A stretch of DNA of 64,000 nucleotides, from assembly GCF_900111595.1 (NCBI RefSeq), contig NZ_FOHN01000009.1, forward strand, positions 1 through 64,000. Reading direction: 5' to 3'. The stretch is from [Clostridium] polysaccharolyticum. Its GTDB lineage: Bacteria > Bacillota > Clostridia > Lachnospirales > Lachnospiraceae. The notes beneath the pieces were generated by a model. The model worked only from the letters and a program-made list of their open reading frames with translations. It did no database searches and had not been told where the DNA came from. Position 1 is the first letter of the stretch; the number at the start of each line of letters is the position of its first letter. Below, in pieces: positions 15,390 to 23,245 of the stretch. The translations under genes were made by a program, and so were the position numbers.

Positions 15390-17420
15390 ATGGAAAAAGT
15401 GTTTGCATTTACAGGAATTTATAGTGAAATGGAACAGCAGATAGCAAGTGCTTTGTCGGCTGCATATCAGATTCCAGTATATGATTTAGAAAGAAATAAA
15501 GGTGAACTAGTAGGAGATAGAGTGATTTTATGGTGTTTTGATCATCTTGTTTTTTTTGGTGCTACCTATATGGAGACGATGCAGGAAAAGTTTGAACAGT
15601 ACAAGTTATGGATTGCCAAGGTGCTAAAAAACTTTCTAATTGAAGAGATACACTTAGTAGGAAGTATATACCAGGAAAGAGAAGCAGATGCTAAGAAAAA
15701 ATCTGTATTTCAGCTTCAGCAGGAGTTGGAAAAATATCTTTGTAAGATTGCAAAAGAAAATCAGATACCAGTCCGGATTTATCAAACTCCTTATCTGGAG
15801 TTTGGTGAAGGAATGCCTGAGGATGGTGATATACGAAGTATTCTCGACTTAAGAATTCAAGATTTTGTTACTTGGGTTAACGATAGAATTCCTTCTTACT
15901 TTGAAGAATATCCATTGTTACTTTGTGAGAATGGAAACAGTGAAGTTTACAGCATTGAGAAAGAAAGTATTGTGAAAGAGATTGTAAAATTGGCAAGTAA
16001 GCCGATACAAGAAGATAAGGAATGTTATCAGCTGAGAAATGACAAAACAATATCATTGTCCGTATATTGTCAAGAACGACTCCGATTACAGTATAGGATA
16101 GACTCTAGACTGGATAAACAAGAAAAACTTGGAGTTATTGATCGTATTTTCTGGAACATCTATCAGGAATACATCCCAAAATTCCAACTGAAACCTGAAG
16201 AAAAGAAGAAAATCTTATATTCTATAAATGAGCATATTGATACAGAAGAAGTTGAGCAGAATGAAGTTCCTTTGCAACAAAAACAAGTGCTTTTACAGAA
16301 TGGAAAAGAGTTAGTGTACTACACAGTAGGACAAGGAACTCCTATTCTAATTGTAAATGCATATGGAGTAGATTACAAAGCATGGAATCCATTGGTTTCC
16401 ATGCTTTCCAGACACTACTATATGATCTACTGGAATATAAGAGGGATGTATGATATTGAGAAACCAGGTGAAGAGAAAGACTACATCTGTGGTGTAATGG
16501 ATCAGGTCAAAGATATTGAGGCAGTCATTGAGAAGGAAGGAATCAGTAAGTTTCATTTGATGTCATGGTGTTCTGGTGCAAAAGCTGCTGTATTTTATAA
16601 TATTTATCATCCAGAAAAACTATTGTCACAGATTTTTGTATGTGGGGAATTCGCACCATTTGAGGGAAGTAAACCATATCATTCAAAATTCCGTGAGAAT
16701 ATACAGCTTATTGCAGAGCTGATTCATAATAATCCTAAAATGTTGGATTTCTATATGAAAATTATACATAACGGTATGTTTAACAGGCCGATTAAAGATA
16801 CAGAAGCATTAAGCGGAAACTATATTTATGAGATTATGCCAGCGAAACATAGAGAGTGTCTCCTGGCTCCATTTTCAATAAAAGAAACCATGGTGAATTT
16901 TTTAAATATGTGTATGGAATACTACACATACGATATAACAGAATTGTTGCAGCAGATAGAGACGCCAGTTTTATTCATTGGTGCAGAATGTGATCAGGTA
17001 GCTCCTTATATGCAGTCTGGATTTGCTTCTTCAAATGTAAAAAATTCACAATTCTCATGTCTTGTTTCAGGAACGCATTTAGTAATTTTAGAGCGTACCA
17101 AAGACGTATACAGGCTGATTCGACAGCACATGAAATATGTTGTTTCATTGGAAGGAGGTGAGAACATGAATATGAGAGAAACTGTGAAAGAGTATCTTTT
17201 AGCAAATGTTATTCATGATGTAGAGGATTTAGAAGATAACCAGCAGCTGATTGATAGTGGTTTTATTGATTCTATCAGTATTGTTAAGGTAATTATTTTC
17301 TTTGAAAATGAATTTGGTATTTCCTTTACTGAAGAAGATATGGCACCAGCTAATTTTGAAACATTAGGTGCAATGGTAGCAACTATAGAGAAAAAGATAA
17401 GTGAAAAGGACAGGAGATAA
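15390..17420 (+). CDS. Alpha/beta-hydrolase (Cys nucleophile) fused to a carrier protein
   Basis: This 676-residue protein is a paralogue of the product at 3323. Its hydrolase domain (about 300-585) has YYTVGQGTPILIVNAYG, the elbow LMSWCSGAKAA with Cys394 in the nucleophile position, Asp535 (AECDQVAP) and His563 (SGTHLVI). The C-terminal 84 residues are a carrier protein with LIDSGFIDSISIVKV (Ser628). The N-terminal 280 residues contain segments such as HLVGSIYQERE that faintly recall extended SDR folds, but no clear dinucleotide-binding glycine motif. A fused carrier implies that the hydrolase works on a thioester, as thioesterase or transferase. A perfect Shine-Dalgarno site inside the gene precedes the carrier domain (see 17166). 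Confidence 0.75.
   Translation: MEKVFAFTGIYSEMEQQIASALSAAYQIPVYDLERNKGELVGDRVILWCFDHLVFFGATYMETMQEKFEQYKLWIAKVLKNFLIEEIHLVGSIYQEREADAKKKSVFQLQQELEKYLCKIAKENQIPVRIYQTPYLEFGEGMPEDGDIRSILDLRIQDFVTWVNDRIPSYFEEYPLLLCENGNSEVYSIEKESIVKEIVKLASKPIQEDKECYQLRNDKTISLSVYCQERLRLQYRIDSRLDKQEKLGVIDRIFWNIYQEYIPKFQLKPEEKKKILYSINEHIDTEEVEQNEVPLQQKQVLLQNGKELVYYTVGQGTPILIVNAYGVDYKAWNPLVSMLSRHYYMIYWNIRGMYDIEKPGEEKDYICGVMDQVKDIEAVIEKEGISKFHLMSWCSGAKAAVFYNIYHPEKLLSQIFVCGEFAPFEGSKPYHSKFRENIQLIAELIHNNPKMLDFYMKIIHNGMFNRPIKDTEALSGNYIYEIMPAKHRECLLAPFSIKETMVNFLNMCMEYYTYDITELLQQIETPVLFIGAECDQVAPYMQSGFASSNVKNSQFSCLVSGTHLVILERTKDVYRLIRQHMKYVVSLEGGENMNMRETVKEYLLANVIHDVEDLEDNQQLIDSGFIDSISIVKVIIFFENEFGISFTEEDMAPANFETLGAMVATIEKKISEKDRR
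17166..17420 (+). CDS. Possible separate carrier protein from an internal start
   Basis: Inside the hydrolase-carrier gene, AAGGAGGTGAG (from 17152) ends seven bases before an in-frame ATG at 17166. Translation from there would give a free 84-residue carrier protein with Ser36 as the phosphopantetheine site. An anti-SD-perfect site inside a coding region is unlikely by chance. Either both the fusion and the free carrier are made, or two formerly separate genes were recently joined by loss of a stop. Confidence 0.5.
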   Translation: MNMRETVKEYLLANVIHDVEDLEDNQQLIDSGFIDSISIVKVIIFFENEFGISFTEEDMAPANFETLGAMVATIEKKISEKDRR

Positions 17421-17423
17421 CAG

Positions 17424-17858
17424 ATGTTACTGCATGTTGATATTTTTGTAAACTCTATGGAGGAGATGATTGATTTTTACTGTGGTAAATTAGGAATGGA
17501 AATTGTGGCAGATCATGTAGTTTCTGGAGAACTGGTACGCTTTGCATCAGAAAACCGCTATGATTCATATCGGATTGTATTATTACGAATATCAAAAAGT
17601 GGTGCAATGATTGAACTGCTTCAGTACGTAAAATATGGAGTTCCATGTAAGGTGATAGAAAAAAGATCTGCGACAATAACGCTTCTGACCCTTTCTATTG
17701 AGAATAAAATCAAGCAGCTTAAGCAGCTTGGAGTTGAGAGGGAAAGTGAAATATTTGAAGTAGATATTCCAAAAGCAGGAAAGTCAAGAATTGTATTTTA
17801 CAAAGATCCAGAAGGAAACAGGATTGAATTTCTTCAAATGGTTGAGGAATTTACCTAG
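17424..17858 (+). CDS. VOC-fold (glyoxalase/bleomycin-resistance family) protein
   Basis: A 144-residue protein with the two-repeat VOC pattern: LLHVDIFVNSMEEMIDFYCGKLGMEIV at the start and SRIVFYKDPEGNRIEFLQM at the end, with His4 and the terminal Glu as likely metal ligands. It starts four bases after the hydrolase-carrier stop, with an AGGAG site, and is the last gene of the first operon. It differs from the VOC protein at 10912 and may be an isomerase, a lyase or a binding protein for the product. Confidence 0.78.
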   Translation: MLLHVDIFVNSMEEMIDFYCGKLGMEIVADHVVSGELVRFASENRYDSYRIVLLRISKSGAMIELLQYVKYGVPCKVIEKRSATITLLTLSIENKIKQLKQLGVERESEIFEVDIPKAGKSRIVFYKDPEGNRIEFLQMVEEFT

Positions 17859-17903
17859 AGAAGAAAACATTTGTGATTGCGATAGAAGATAAACTATCAA
17901 AGT

Positions 17904-18007
17904 CAATAAGTAAATGAAAAAAGTTTTTTACATATTTCGAGGATACTTATGCATCACAAAAAACTGCAAAAGCAAGTTTGAAAATATGTAGAAGAGAAAT
18001 GATTATT
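17904..18007 (+). ncRNA. Conserved leader RNA element, copy A
   Basis: This 104-nt block, 107 nt ahead of the aminotransferase start, is matched without gaps and with only ten differences by 31890-31993, ahead of the DUF4430/ECF operon. Predicted outer stem: ACATATTT (17930-17937) with AAATATGT (17982-17989). Predicted inner hairpin: AAACTGC (17961-17967) with GCAAGTTT (17972-17979) and a bulged A. In the other copy the inner hairpin has another sequence but still pairs, and the first outer pair changes from A-U to G-U. A further identical 23-nt block (18086-18108) includes the ribosome site. The region is most likely a regulatory RNA in the 5' leader; the ligand or protein partner is unknown. 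Confidence 0.6.
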
Positions 18008-18114
18008 CACGAAGTGATTGTATTTTATTGCATCAAAAAAATTAGCAATGACCAGTAGCTTCCATATCCACTTCAACTTATCAATCTAAATATATTATAT
18101 AAGGAGAATTTAAA

Positions 18115-19299
18115 ATGAAGAGTAGATTAGATATTGACTTTACAGACGAGCGCTTTCTCATGTTTGTAATAGATGATATGGCAAATCATATGGAATATGA
18201 TGAAGGAAAAGAAGTAATCAGACTTACATTGGGAAAATCAGAACTTCCTCTCCATGATGATATTATCAAAGTCATGCAGAATGCACTTGGTGATTTTAAG
18301 AAGAGTGCACTGGTTTATCCTGGTGGACTCCCAGTTCTAAAGGAGGAACTTTCAAAATACTATAAGGAGGAATTTCAGGTTGATATACCAGCAAAAAACT
18401 TTATTATCGGACCTGGTACCAGTACCCTGTTCAGGAATTTGTTCGCAATTCTTTCGGACAAACGAGATGATGTGCTGCTTCCTCATCCATATTATTCCCT
18501 TTACCGATTTTCTGCAATGCTAGCAGGAGCGAATGTAAACTATTACAAGATTGATCCAAAAACAAAGCGGCTAGATTTAGATTCCTTCAAAGCTAACTTT
18601 ACAGATAAGACAAAGATTGTTGTAATTAATACTCCAGGAAATCCTTTAGGAAATGTATTGACAGACGAGGAATTATATGCGATTGATGAAATTGTAAATG
18701 GACAGGCTGTTATCATCAATGACGAGATTTATGCGAATGTATACTTTGATCAGAAAAACAAATCCGTAATGAACTTGAAAAATACAAAGTCCACTTTCAT
18801 TACAACGAATGCATTTTCCAAAGCATACCGAATGTATAGCAGAAGAGTCGGATATTGTATTGTTCCAGATGACTTTATCGAGCCTATGACAGTTATGTTA
18901 CATCATACCCAGCTGACAGTTGATCCAGTGGTACAGTTTGGAGCAATTGAGGCATTGCATAAGCCGGAAGAAGTAAAAACGCTGGTGAAAGGGTATAAAG
19001 AACGCCGAGATTACACCACAGAGAAATTAAGAAATATTGAGGGAATTAAACCTATCCACTCGGAAGGAGGTTTCTATTATGTGGTAGACTGTGAAGAGTA
19101 TATGAAGAAACATAACTATCCTACCAGTTTACGGCTAGCAGAAGACCTTATAATGCAGAAACAAGTAGCTACAGTACCTGGATCAGACTTTGGTTTGCCA
19201 TACACAATCCGATTATCCTTCTCTGCAAAAAAATATAAGGAAGGTATTGATCGTTTAGTAGATTTTTTTCGAGAAGGAAGAATGAATGATGCAGACTAA
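18115..19299 (+). CDS. PLP-dependent aminotransferase, class I/II
   Basis: A 394-residue fold-type I aminotransferase with VYPGGLPVLKEEL near the N-terminus, NTPGNPLGNVL, NDEIYANVYF, and the Schiff-base lysine Lys236 in TTNAFSKAYRMYSRRVGY. It is the first gene behind leader element A and overlaps the following A-PCP gene, so the two are co-expressed. It probably makes or consumes the amino acid that the A-PCP protein activates; a beta-amino or diamino acid would fit the unusual adenylation code. Ordinary aspartate or aromatic transamination cannot be excluded. Confidence 0.88.
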   Translation: MKSRLDIDFTDERFLMFVIDDMANHMEYDEGKEVIRLTLGKSELPLHDDIIKVMQNALGDFKKSALVYPGGLPVLKEELSKYYKEEFQVDIPAKNFIIGPGTSTLFRNLFAILSDKRDDVLLPHPYYSLYRFSAMLAGANVNYYKIDPKTKRLDLDSFKANFTDKTKIVVINTPGNPLGNVLTDEELYAIDEIVNGQAVIINDEIYANVYFDQKNKSVMNLKNTKSTFITTNAFSKAYRMYSRRVGYCIVPDDFIEPMTVMLHHTQLTVDPVVQFGAIEALHKPEEVKTLVKGYKERRDYTTEKLRNIEGIKPIHSEGGFYYVVDCEEYMKKHNYPTSLRLAEDLIMQKQVATVPGSDFGLPYTIRLSFSAKKYKEGIDRLVDFFREGRMNDAD

Positions 19300-21076
19300 T
19301 ATTTTTGATTCAATCAATCAAACAGACAAAAATTACCCTGATATTACCTTAAGTGAGTTTATCTTACAGGAGTGCAAAATATACCAGAGTCAGGTTGCAA
19401 TCATAGATTACGAGAAAAAGATTACATATAAGGAACTAGGTCATGTCATTTTGCAAATTGCTTCGAATCTGCAAGGTTTTCATCTTGAGCCTAGAAGTGC
19501 AGTAATCGTACTAGGAGACAGGAGCTTTGAATTGATTGCAACAGCAGCAGCGGTTATGCATTGCGGAGGAATCTATGTCCCAGTTGATATTTCCTATCCT
19601 GCAAAACGGATCGAATATATGATAAAAAATACAGGTGCATCTATGGTGATTGATCTGACAAGGGAAGTTATTACCAGGAAAATCAAAGGACTAGAGAACA
19701 TAAGATATACCTACAGCGAAATTGTCGGTAACCAGAATGAAAAAGAGCCACTGATGAGCAAAATACAAAATACAGATTCAACGGCTTACATCATCTATAC
19801 TTCTGGTACAACAGGTAAACCAAAAGGAGTTGCTGTATCACACAAAGCAATTATGAATACATTATTCTGGTTAAGTGAGCAGTTTCTGCTTAATCAGAAA
19901 GATGTCATTGCGTTTAAAACTTCGATTGGGTTTACAGATTCCATATGGGAAATGTTTTGGCCTTTGCTCAATGGAGCAAAGCTATCTATAATCAAAAATG
20001 AGGACGCAAAAAGCATTTCTTTTTTGTATAAGTGGTTTGAGAGAGAGCAGATTTCCTATACGCAGTTTGTACCATCTATGATGAAAGTCTTTTTAGAGTA
20101 TATAGAAGAGCAGGAAATTGAAAAACCTCTTCCAAATCTTTCTTGGGTATTTAATGGTGGAGAGCATATAAGCATTGATTTAGTTAAGAAATTCAATGAC
20201 TGCTTTGAAAAAGCCAGAATAGCAGATATATATGGAATGACGGAATCTGCTATTTATGCTACCTATTACCTGATTGAAAAAGAACTGAATGAAAAATGGG
20301 ACGAAACGCCAATTGGGATACCTATCGCCAACACAAAAGTCTATTTGTATCGTGAAGATGGTACGTTATGTACCCAAAATGAAATGGGTGAAATCTGTAT
20401 AAGTGGCATTAGTATGGCAAAGGGTTACTGGAAGGATGAAGAAAGTACAGCCAGAAAGTTTGTTAAGACAGATGACGGGCAGGTGCGATATCATACAGGA
20501 GATTTAGGTATGATTGATGATTCTGGAGTATTATGGTATTGCGGCAGAATAGATGGACAGGTAAAAATCAGGGGAAACCGAGTTGAGATAAACGAAGTGG
20601 AGAAAGTGCTACATAATATTCCATCTATTGGACAGGTAGCAGTAATTGCCCAGAAGAATCACTACGGTGAAACAATACTGATATGCTTTCTGGATAATGA
20701 AGAAAAAGCATTTGCAGATATTCGGACATATCTGCGAGAAATCTTGCCAGAGTATATGGTACCGCAGAAATACTATTATGTAAAAGAGATGCCATTATCA
20801 GTAAACAACAAAATTGACAGGACTAAGTTACAGGAGATGTACAGTTATTTTATGGAAAACAAAGAAAAAGAGGAAGACAAAGAGGATTTGTTATATACAA
20901 TCTGGAAGAATGTACTAGATCTGGATGAATTTAGTGGACAGGATGATTTCTTTGATATTGGAGGAGATTCAATTGGATTGGCAAGAGTGCAGATAGAACT
21001 GGAGAAACAAGGATATGCGGTTTCTTATGAGCAGCTTATGTCCAATCGTACGTTTGAAAAAATGAGAGCATTATGA
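19286..21076 (+). CDS. NRPS loading protein: adenylation domain plus PCP, unusual specificity code
   Basis: The 596-residue protein has an adenylation domain with YTSGTTGKPKG (A3), IYGMTESA (A5), YHTGDLG (A7), NRVEINEVE and NNKIDR (A10), then a PCP with DIGGDSIGLARV (Ser562). At the A4 motif the sequence is FTDSIWE rather than FDxSxWE, so the Asp that binds the alpha-amine is shifted by one position. My reading of the code is T-D-W-Q-F-G-I-I-Y-K. Such shifts are known from beta-amino-acid and other non-alpha-amino-acid domains. No condensation or thioesterase domain is attached. The start codon overlaps the aminotransferase end; a second ATG follows immediately. Confidence 0.9.
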   Translation: MMQTNIFDSINQTDKNYPDITLSEFILQECKIYQSQVAIIDYEKKITYKELGHVILQIASNLQGFHLEPRSAVIVLGDRSFELIATAAAVMHCGGIYVPVDISYPAKRIEYMIKNTGASMVIDLTREVITRKIKGLENIRYTYSEIVGNQNEKEPLMSKIQNTDSTAYIIYTSGTTGKPKGVAVSHKAIMNTLFWLSEQFLLNQKDVIAFKTSIGFTDSIWEMFWPLLNGAKLSIIKNEDAKSISFLYKWFEREQISYTQFVPSMMKVFLEYIEEQEIEKPLPNLSWVFNGGEHISIDLVKKFNDCFEKARIADIYGMTESAIYATYYLIEKELNEKWDETPIGIPIANTKVYLYREDGTLCTQNEMGEICISGISMAKGYWKDEESTARKFVKTDDGQVRYHTGDLGMIDDSGVLWYCGRIDGQVKIRGNRVEINEVEKVLHNIPSIGQVAVIAQKNHYGETILICFLDNEEKAFADIRTYLREILPEYMVPQKYYYVKEMPLSVNNKIDRTKLQEMYSYFMENKEKEEDKEDLLYTIWKNVLDLDEFSGQDDFFDIGGDSIGLARVQIELEKQGYAVSYEQLMSNRTFEKMRAL

Positions 21077-21107
21077 AGGAACAGGTTTCAAATCATTAAT
21101 CAGTAAA

Positions 21108-21150
21108 AAAGAGAATATGTCGAAAAATGTAATACGTACATATTCTCTTT
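21108..21150. terminator. Bidirectional terminator between A-PCP and esterase genes
   Basis: A 13-bp perfect stem (AAAGAGAATATGT, 21108-21120, with its complement at 21138-21150) lies between two converging genes. It has A-rich and T-rich flanks on the two sides, so it can end transcription from both directions. Confidence 0.8.
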
Positions 21151-21160
21151 GGATTATGTT

Positions 21161-21916
21161 TTATGCATAGTACTTATCTAAAACATGTTTTAAGGATTCA
21201 TTCCAGAAATGCCAATTATGTTCACCGTCCCAGATTTCGAAGGTGTAGTCGAGATTAAGCTGTTTCATTTTCTTGCTGAAATCAATATTCGGTTCATATA
21301 GAAAATCCTGATTGCCAATGGACATATAAATTTTAGGGCTAAGGTCGGATTTATTTGCTTTTTTCGCAAGTTTAAGAAGCTCATCATCGTCATTGCATTT
21401 CAGTTCAGAACCAAATACAGATAACATATTGGGATTCTGGATGTCTTCCTTTTGTTCACGGAGTTCGTCCAGATATTCCCTAACTGTAACACATGCTGTG
21501 GAAAAAGAAGCACATAGGCTAAATTTTTCAGGATGCAGCAACGCACATTTTAGTGCACCATAAGCTCCCATGGAGTTTCCCATGATAGCAACATTTTCCC
21601 TGTCTGTAGGGAACTTAAAGATGTTACTAATCATGTCAGGCAGTTCCTGTACGACATAAGTAAAGTAATTACCACGATAAGGAATATCACGGTACCAGGT
21701 ATTGCCGACTTCAGGAAGAATAAATACCACATTATATTCTTGGGCATATAGTGGAAGCATGGTGTTTTCAATCCAGTTGGAACTGTTTCCAGATGAACCA
21801 TGTAGCATGTAGATTACTTTTGGGGGAACACTTTGGCAAGAACGGTCTGGATATACAATATGTAGCCATGTGTCAATATCAAGAGATTGAGAATAAATAC
21901 TACCAGTAAAAATCAT
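21161..21916 (-). CDS. Esterase-family alpha/beta-hydrolase (esterase D/CE1-like)
   Basis: The 251-residue protein carries VIYMLHGSSGNSSNW (oxyanion region), VAIMGNSMGAYGAL with nucleophile Ser115, IGNQDFLYE with an acid, and WDGEHNWHFW with the catalytic His. This is the layout of S-formylglutathione hydrolase/acetyl-xylan-esterase-like enzymes. It is the only minus-strand gene within the cluster and has its own promoter region shared with metK on the other strand. It could activate a prodrug, cleave an ester of the product, or detoxify; no signal peptide is visible, so it acts in the cytoplasm. Confidence 0.85.
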   Translation of the reverse strand: MIFTGSIYSQSLDIDTWLHIVYPDRSCQSVPPKVIYMLHGSSGNSSNWIENTMLPLYAQEYNVVFILPEVGNTWYRDIPYRGNYFTYVVQELPDMISNIFKFPTDRENVAIMGNSMGAYGALKCALLHPEKFSLCASFSTACVTVREYLDELREQKEDIQNPNMLSVFGSELKCNDDDELLKLAKKANKSDLSPKIYMSIGNQDFLYEPNIDFSKKMKQLNLDYTFEIWDGEHNWHFWNESLKHVLDKYYA

Positions 21917-22000
21917 GTGATTAACTTCCTTTCAAAATAAATTTGTGTTATTTTTTAATACAAAAAAACTATAGCATAGGAAAAACAGAATATCAATATT

Positions 22001-22012
22001 TGCATGTATAAT
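22001..22012 (+). promoter_or_regulatory. Possible promoter -10 region for the metK operon
   Basis: A TATAAT hexamer (22007-22012) preceded by TG lies 33 bases before the metK start and after a divergent gene. No good -35 hexamer is seen at the normal spacing, so this would be a weak or activator-dependent promoter. Confidence 0.35.
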
Positions 22013-22045
22013 TTTAGAATTAGTTAGAAGTTATAGGAGGTCAAA

Positions 22046-23245
22046 ATGAAAAATTATTTGTTTACATCAGAATCTGTAACAGAAGGTCATCCAGATAAAA
22101 TCTGTGACCAGATCTCGGATGCGATTCTGGATGCATATTTAAAAGAGGATCAAAAAGCAAGAGTTGCCTGTGAAACAACGATTACAACAGGTGTAATTTA
22201 CATTATGGGAGAGATTTCAAGTAAAGCCAGAATTGATATTCCTCAGATTGCTAGGAAAGTAGTCAACGATATCGGTTTTTGCGATGAGAGGTTTGGATTC
22301 AATGCCAATACTTGTGCAGTGATTACATCCATAGACAAACAGTCAGAGGACATTGCCCTTGGTGTTAATCAATCATTGGAACAAAAGAAGGGGGATCAAG
22401 TCAAAGAACTGGAAACAGGTGCAGGAGATCAGGGAATGATGTTTGGATATGCCTGCAAGGAGACAGAACAGCTTATGCCACTTCCAATCGAATTAGCTCA
22501 TAAGCTTTGTTTTCAATTAACAAAAGTCCGTAAAGAAGGTCTGCTCTGTTACTTAGGACCTGATGGAAAATCTCAGGTTACCGTAGAGTATAAAAATGGA
22601 ACTCCTGTCCATATCCATACAGTTGTTGTTTCATCACAGCATACAGACGAAATTTCCATGGATAAACTTCGTGAAGATATTGTAGAATATGTCATTAAGC
22701 CAATTCTTCCAGCAGATTTATTCAATGAAGAAACCAAGATTTTAATCAATCCAACTGGAAGATTTGTAAAAGGAGGACCTCATGCAGATAGTGGATTGAC
22801 TGGAAGAAAAATTATTGTAGATACATATGGTGGCTATGCAAAACATGGTGGTGGAGCATTTTCAGGAAAGGATCCAACAAAGGTAGACAGAAGTGCCGCT
22901 TATGCAGCACGTTGGGTGGCTAAGAACATTGTTGCAGCTGGTTTAGCACAAAAATGTGAAATTGAGCTTGCTTATGCAATTGGTGTAGCAAAACCTGTTT
23001 CTGTATTAGTTGAAACATATGGATCCAGTATGATTCCAGAAGAAGTAATTGTAAAGGCAGTAGAAGAAGTATTTGATTTATGTCCTTCCACAATCATTGA
23101 GCAGTTTGACTTACGCCGCCCAATTTATCAAAAAACTGCTGCATATGGACATTTTGGCAGATGTGATGTTTCTTTGCCTTGGGAGCGTACCGATCAAGTG
23201 GAGAAACTAAAAAAAGCAGCTAAGCATATCATGGAGAATCAATAA
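22046..23245 (+). CDS. metK: S-adenosylmethionine synthetase within the biosynthetic cluster
   Basis: The 399-residue protein has all MetK landmarks: [47 protein letters not shown] and [19 protein letters not shown]. It makes SAM from methionine and ATP. The segment [12 protein letters not shown] departs from the usual RFVIGGPxGDxG (Lys for Ile, Ala for Gly), which hints at a specialised paralogue. The next gene begins at the base after its stop. Three radical SAM enzymes in the cluster consume SAM, so a dedicated supply is the natural explanation. Whether the genome has another housekeeping metK is not visible here. Confidence 0.95.
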   Translation: MKNYLFTSESVTEGHPDKICDQISDAILDAYLKEDQKARVACETTITTGVIYIMGEISSKARIDIPQIARKVVNDIGFCDERFGFNANTCAVITSIDKQSEDIALGVNQSLEQKKGDQVKELETGAGDQGMMFGYACKETEQLMPLPIELAHKLCFQLTKVRKEGLLCYLGPDGKSQVTVEYKNGTPVHIHTVVVSSQHTDEISMDKLREDIVEYVIKPILPADLFNEETKILINPTGRFVKGGPHADSGLTGRKIIVDTYGGYAKHGGGAFSGKDPTKVDRSAAYAARWVAKNIVAAGLAQKCEIELAYAIGVAKPVSVLVETYGSSMIPEEVIVKAVEEVFDLCPSTIIEQFDLRRPIYQKTAAYGHFGRCDVSLPWERTDQVEKLKKAAKHIMENQ

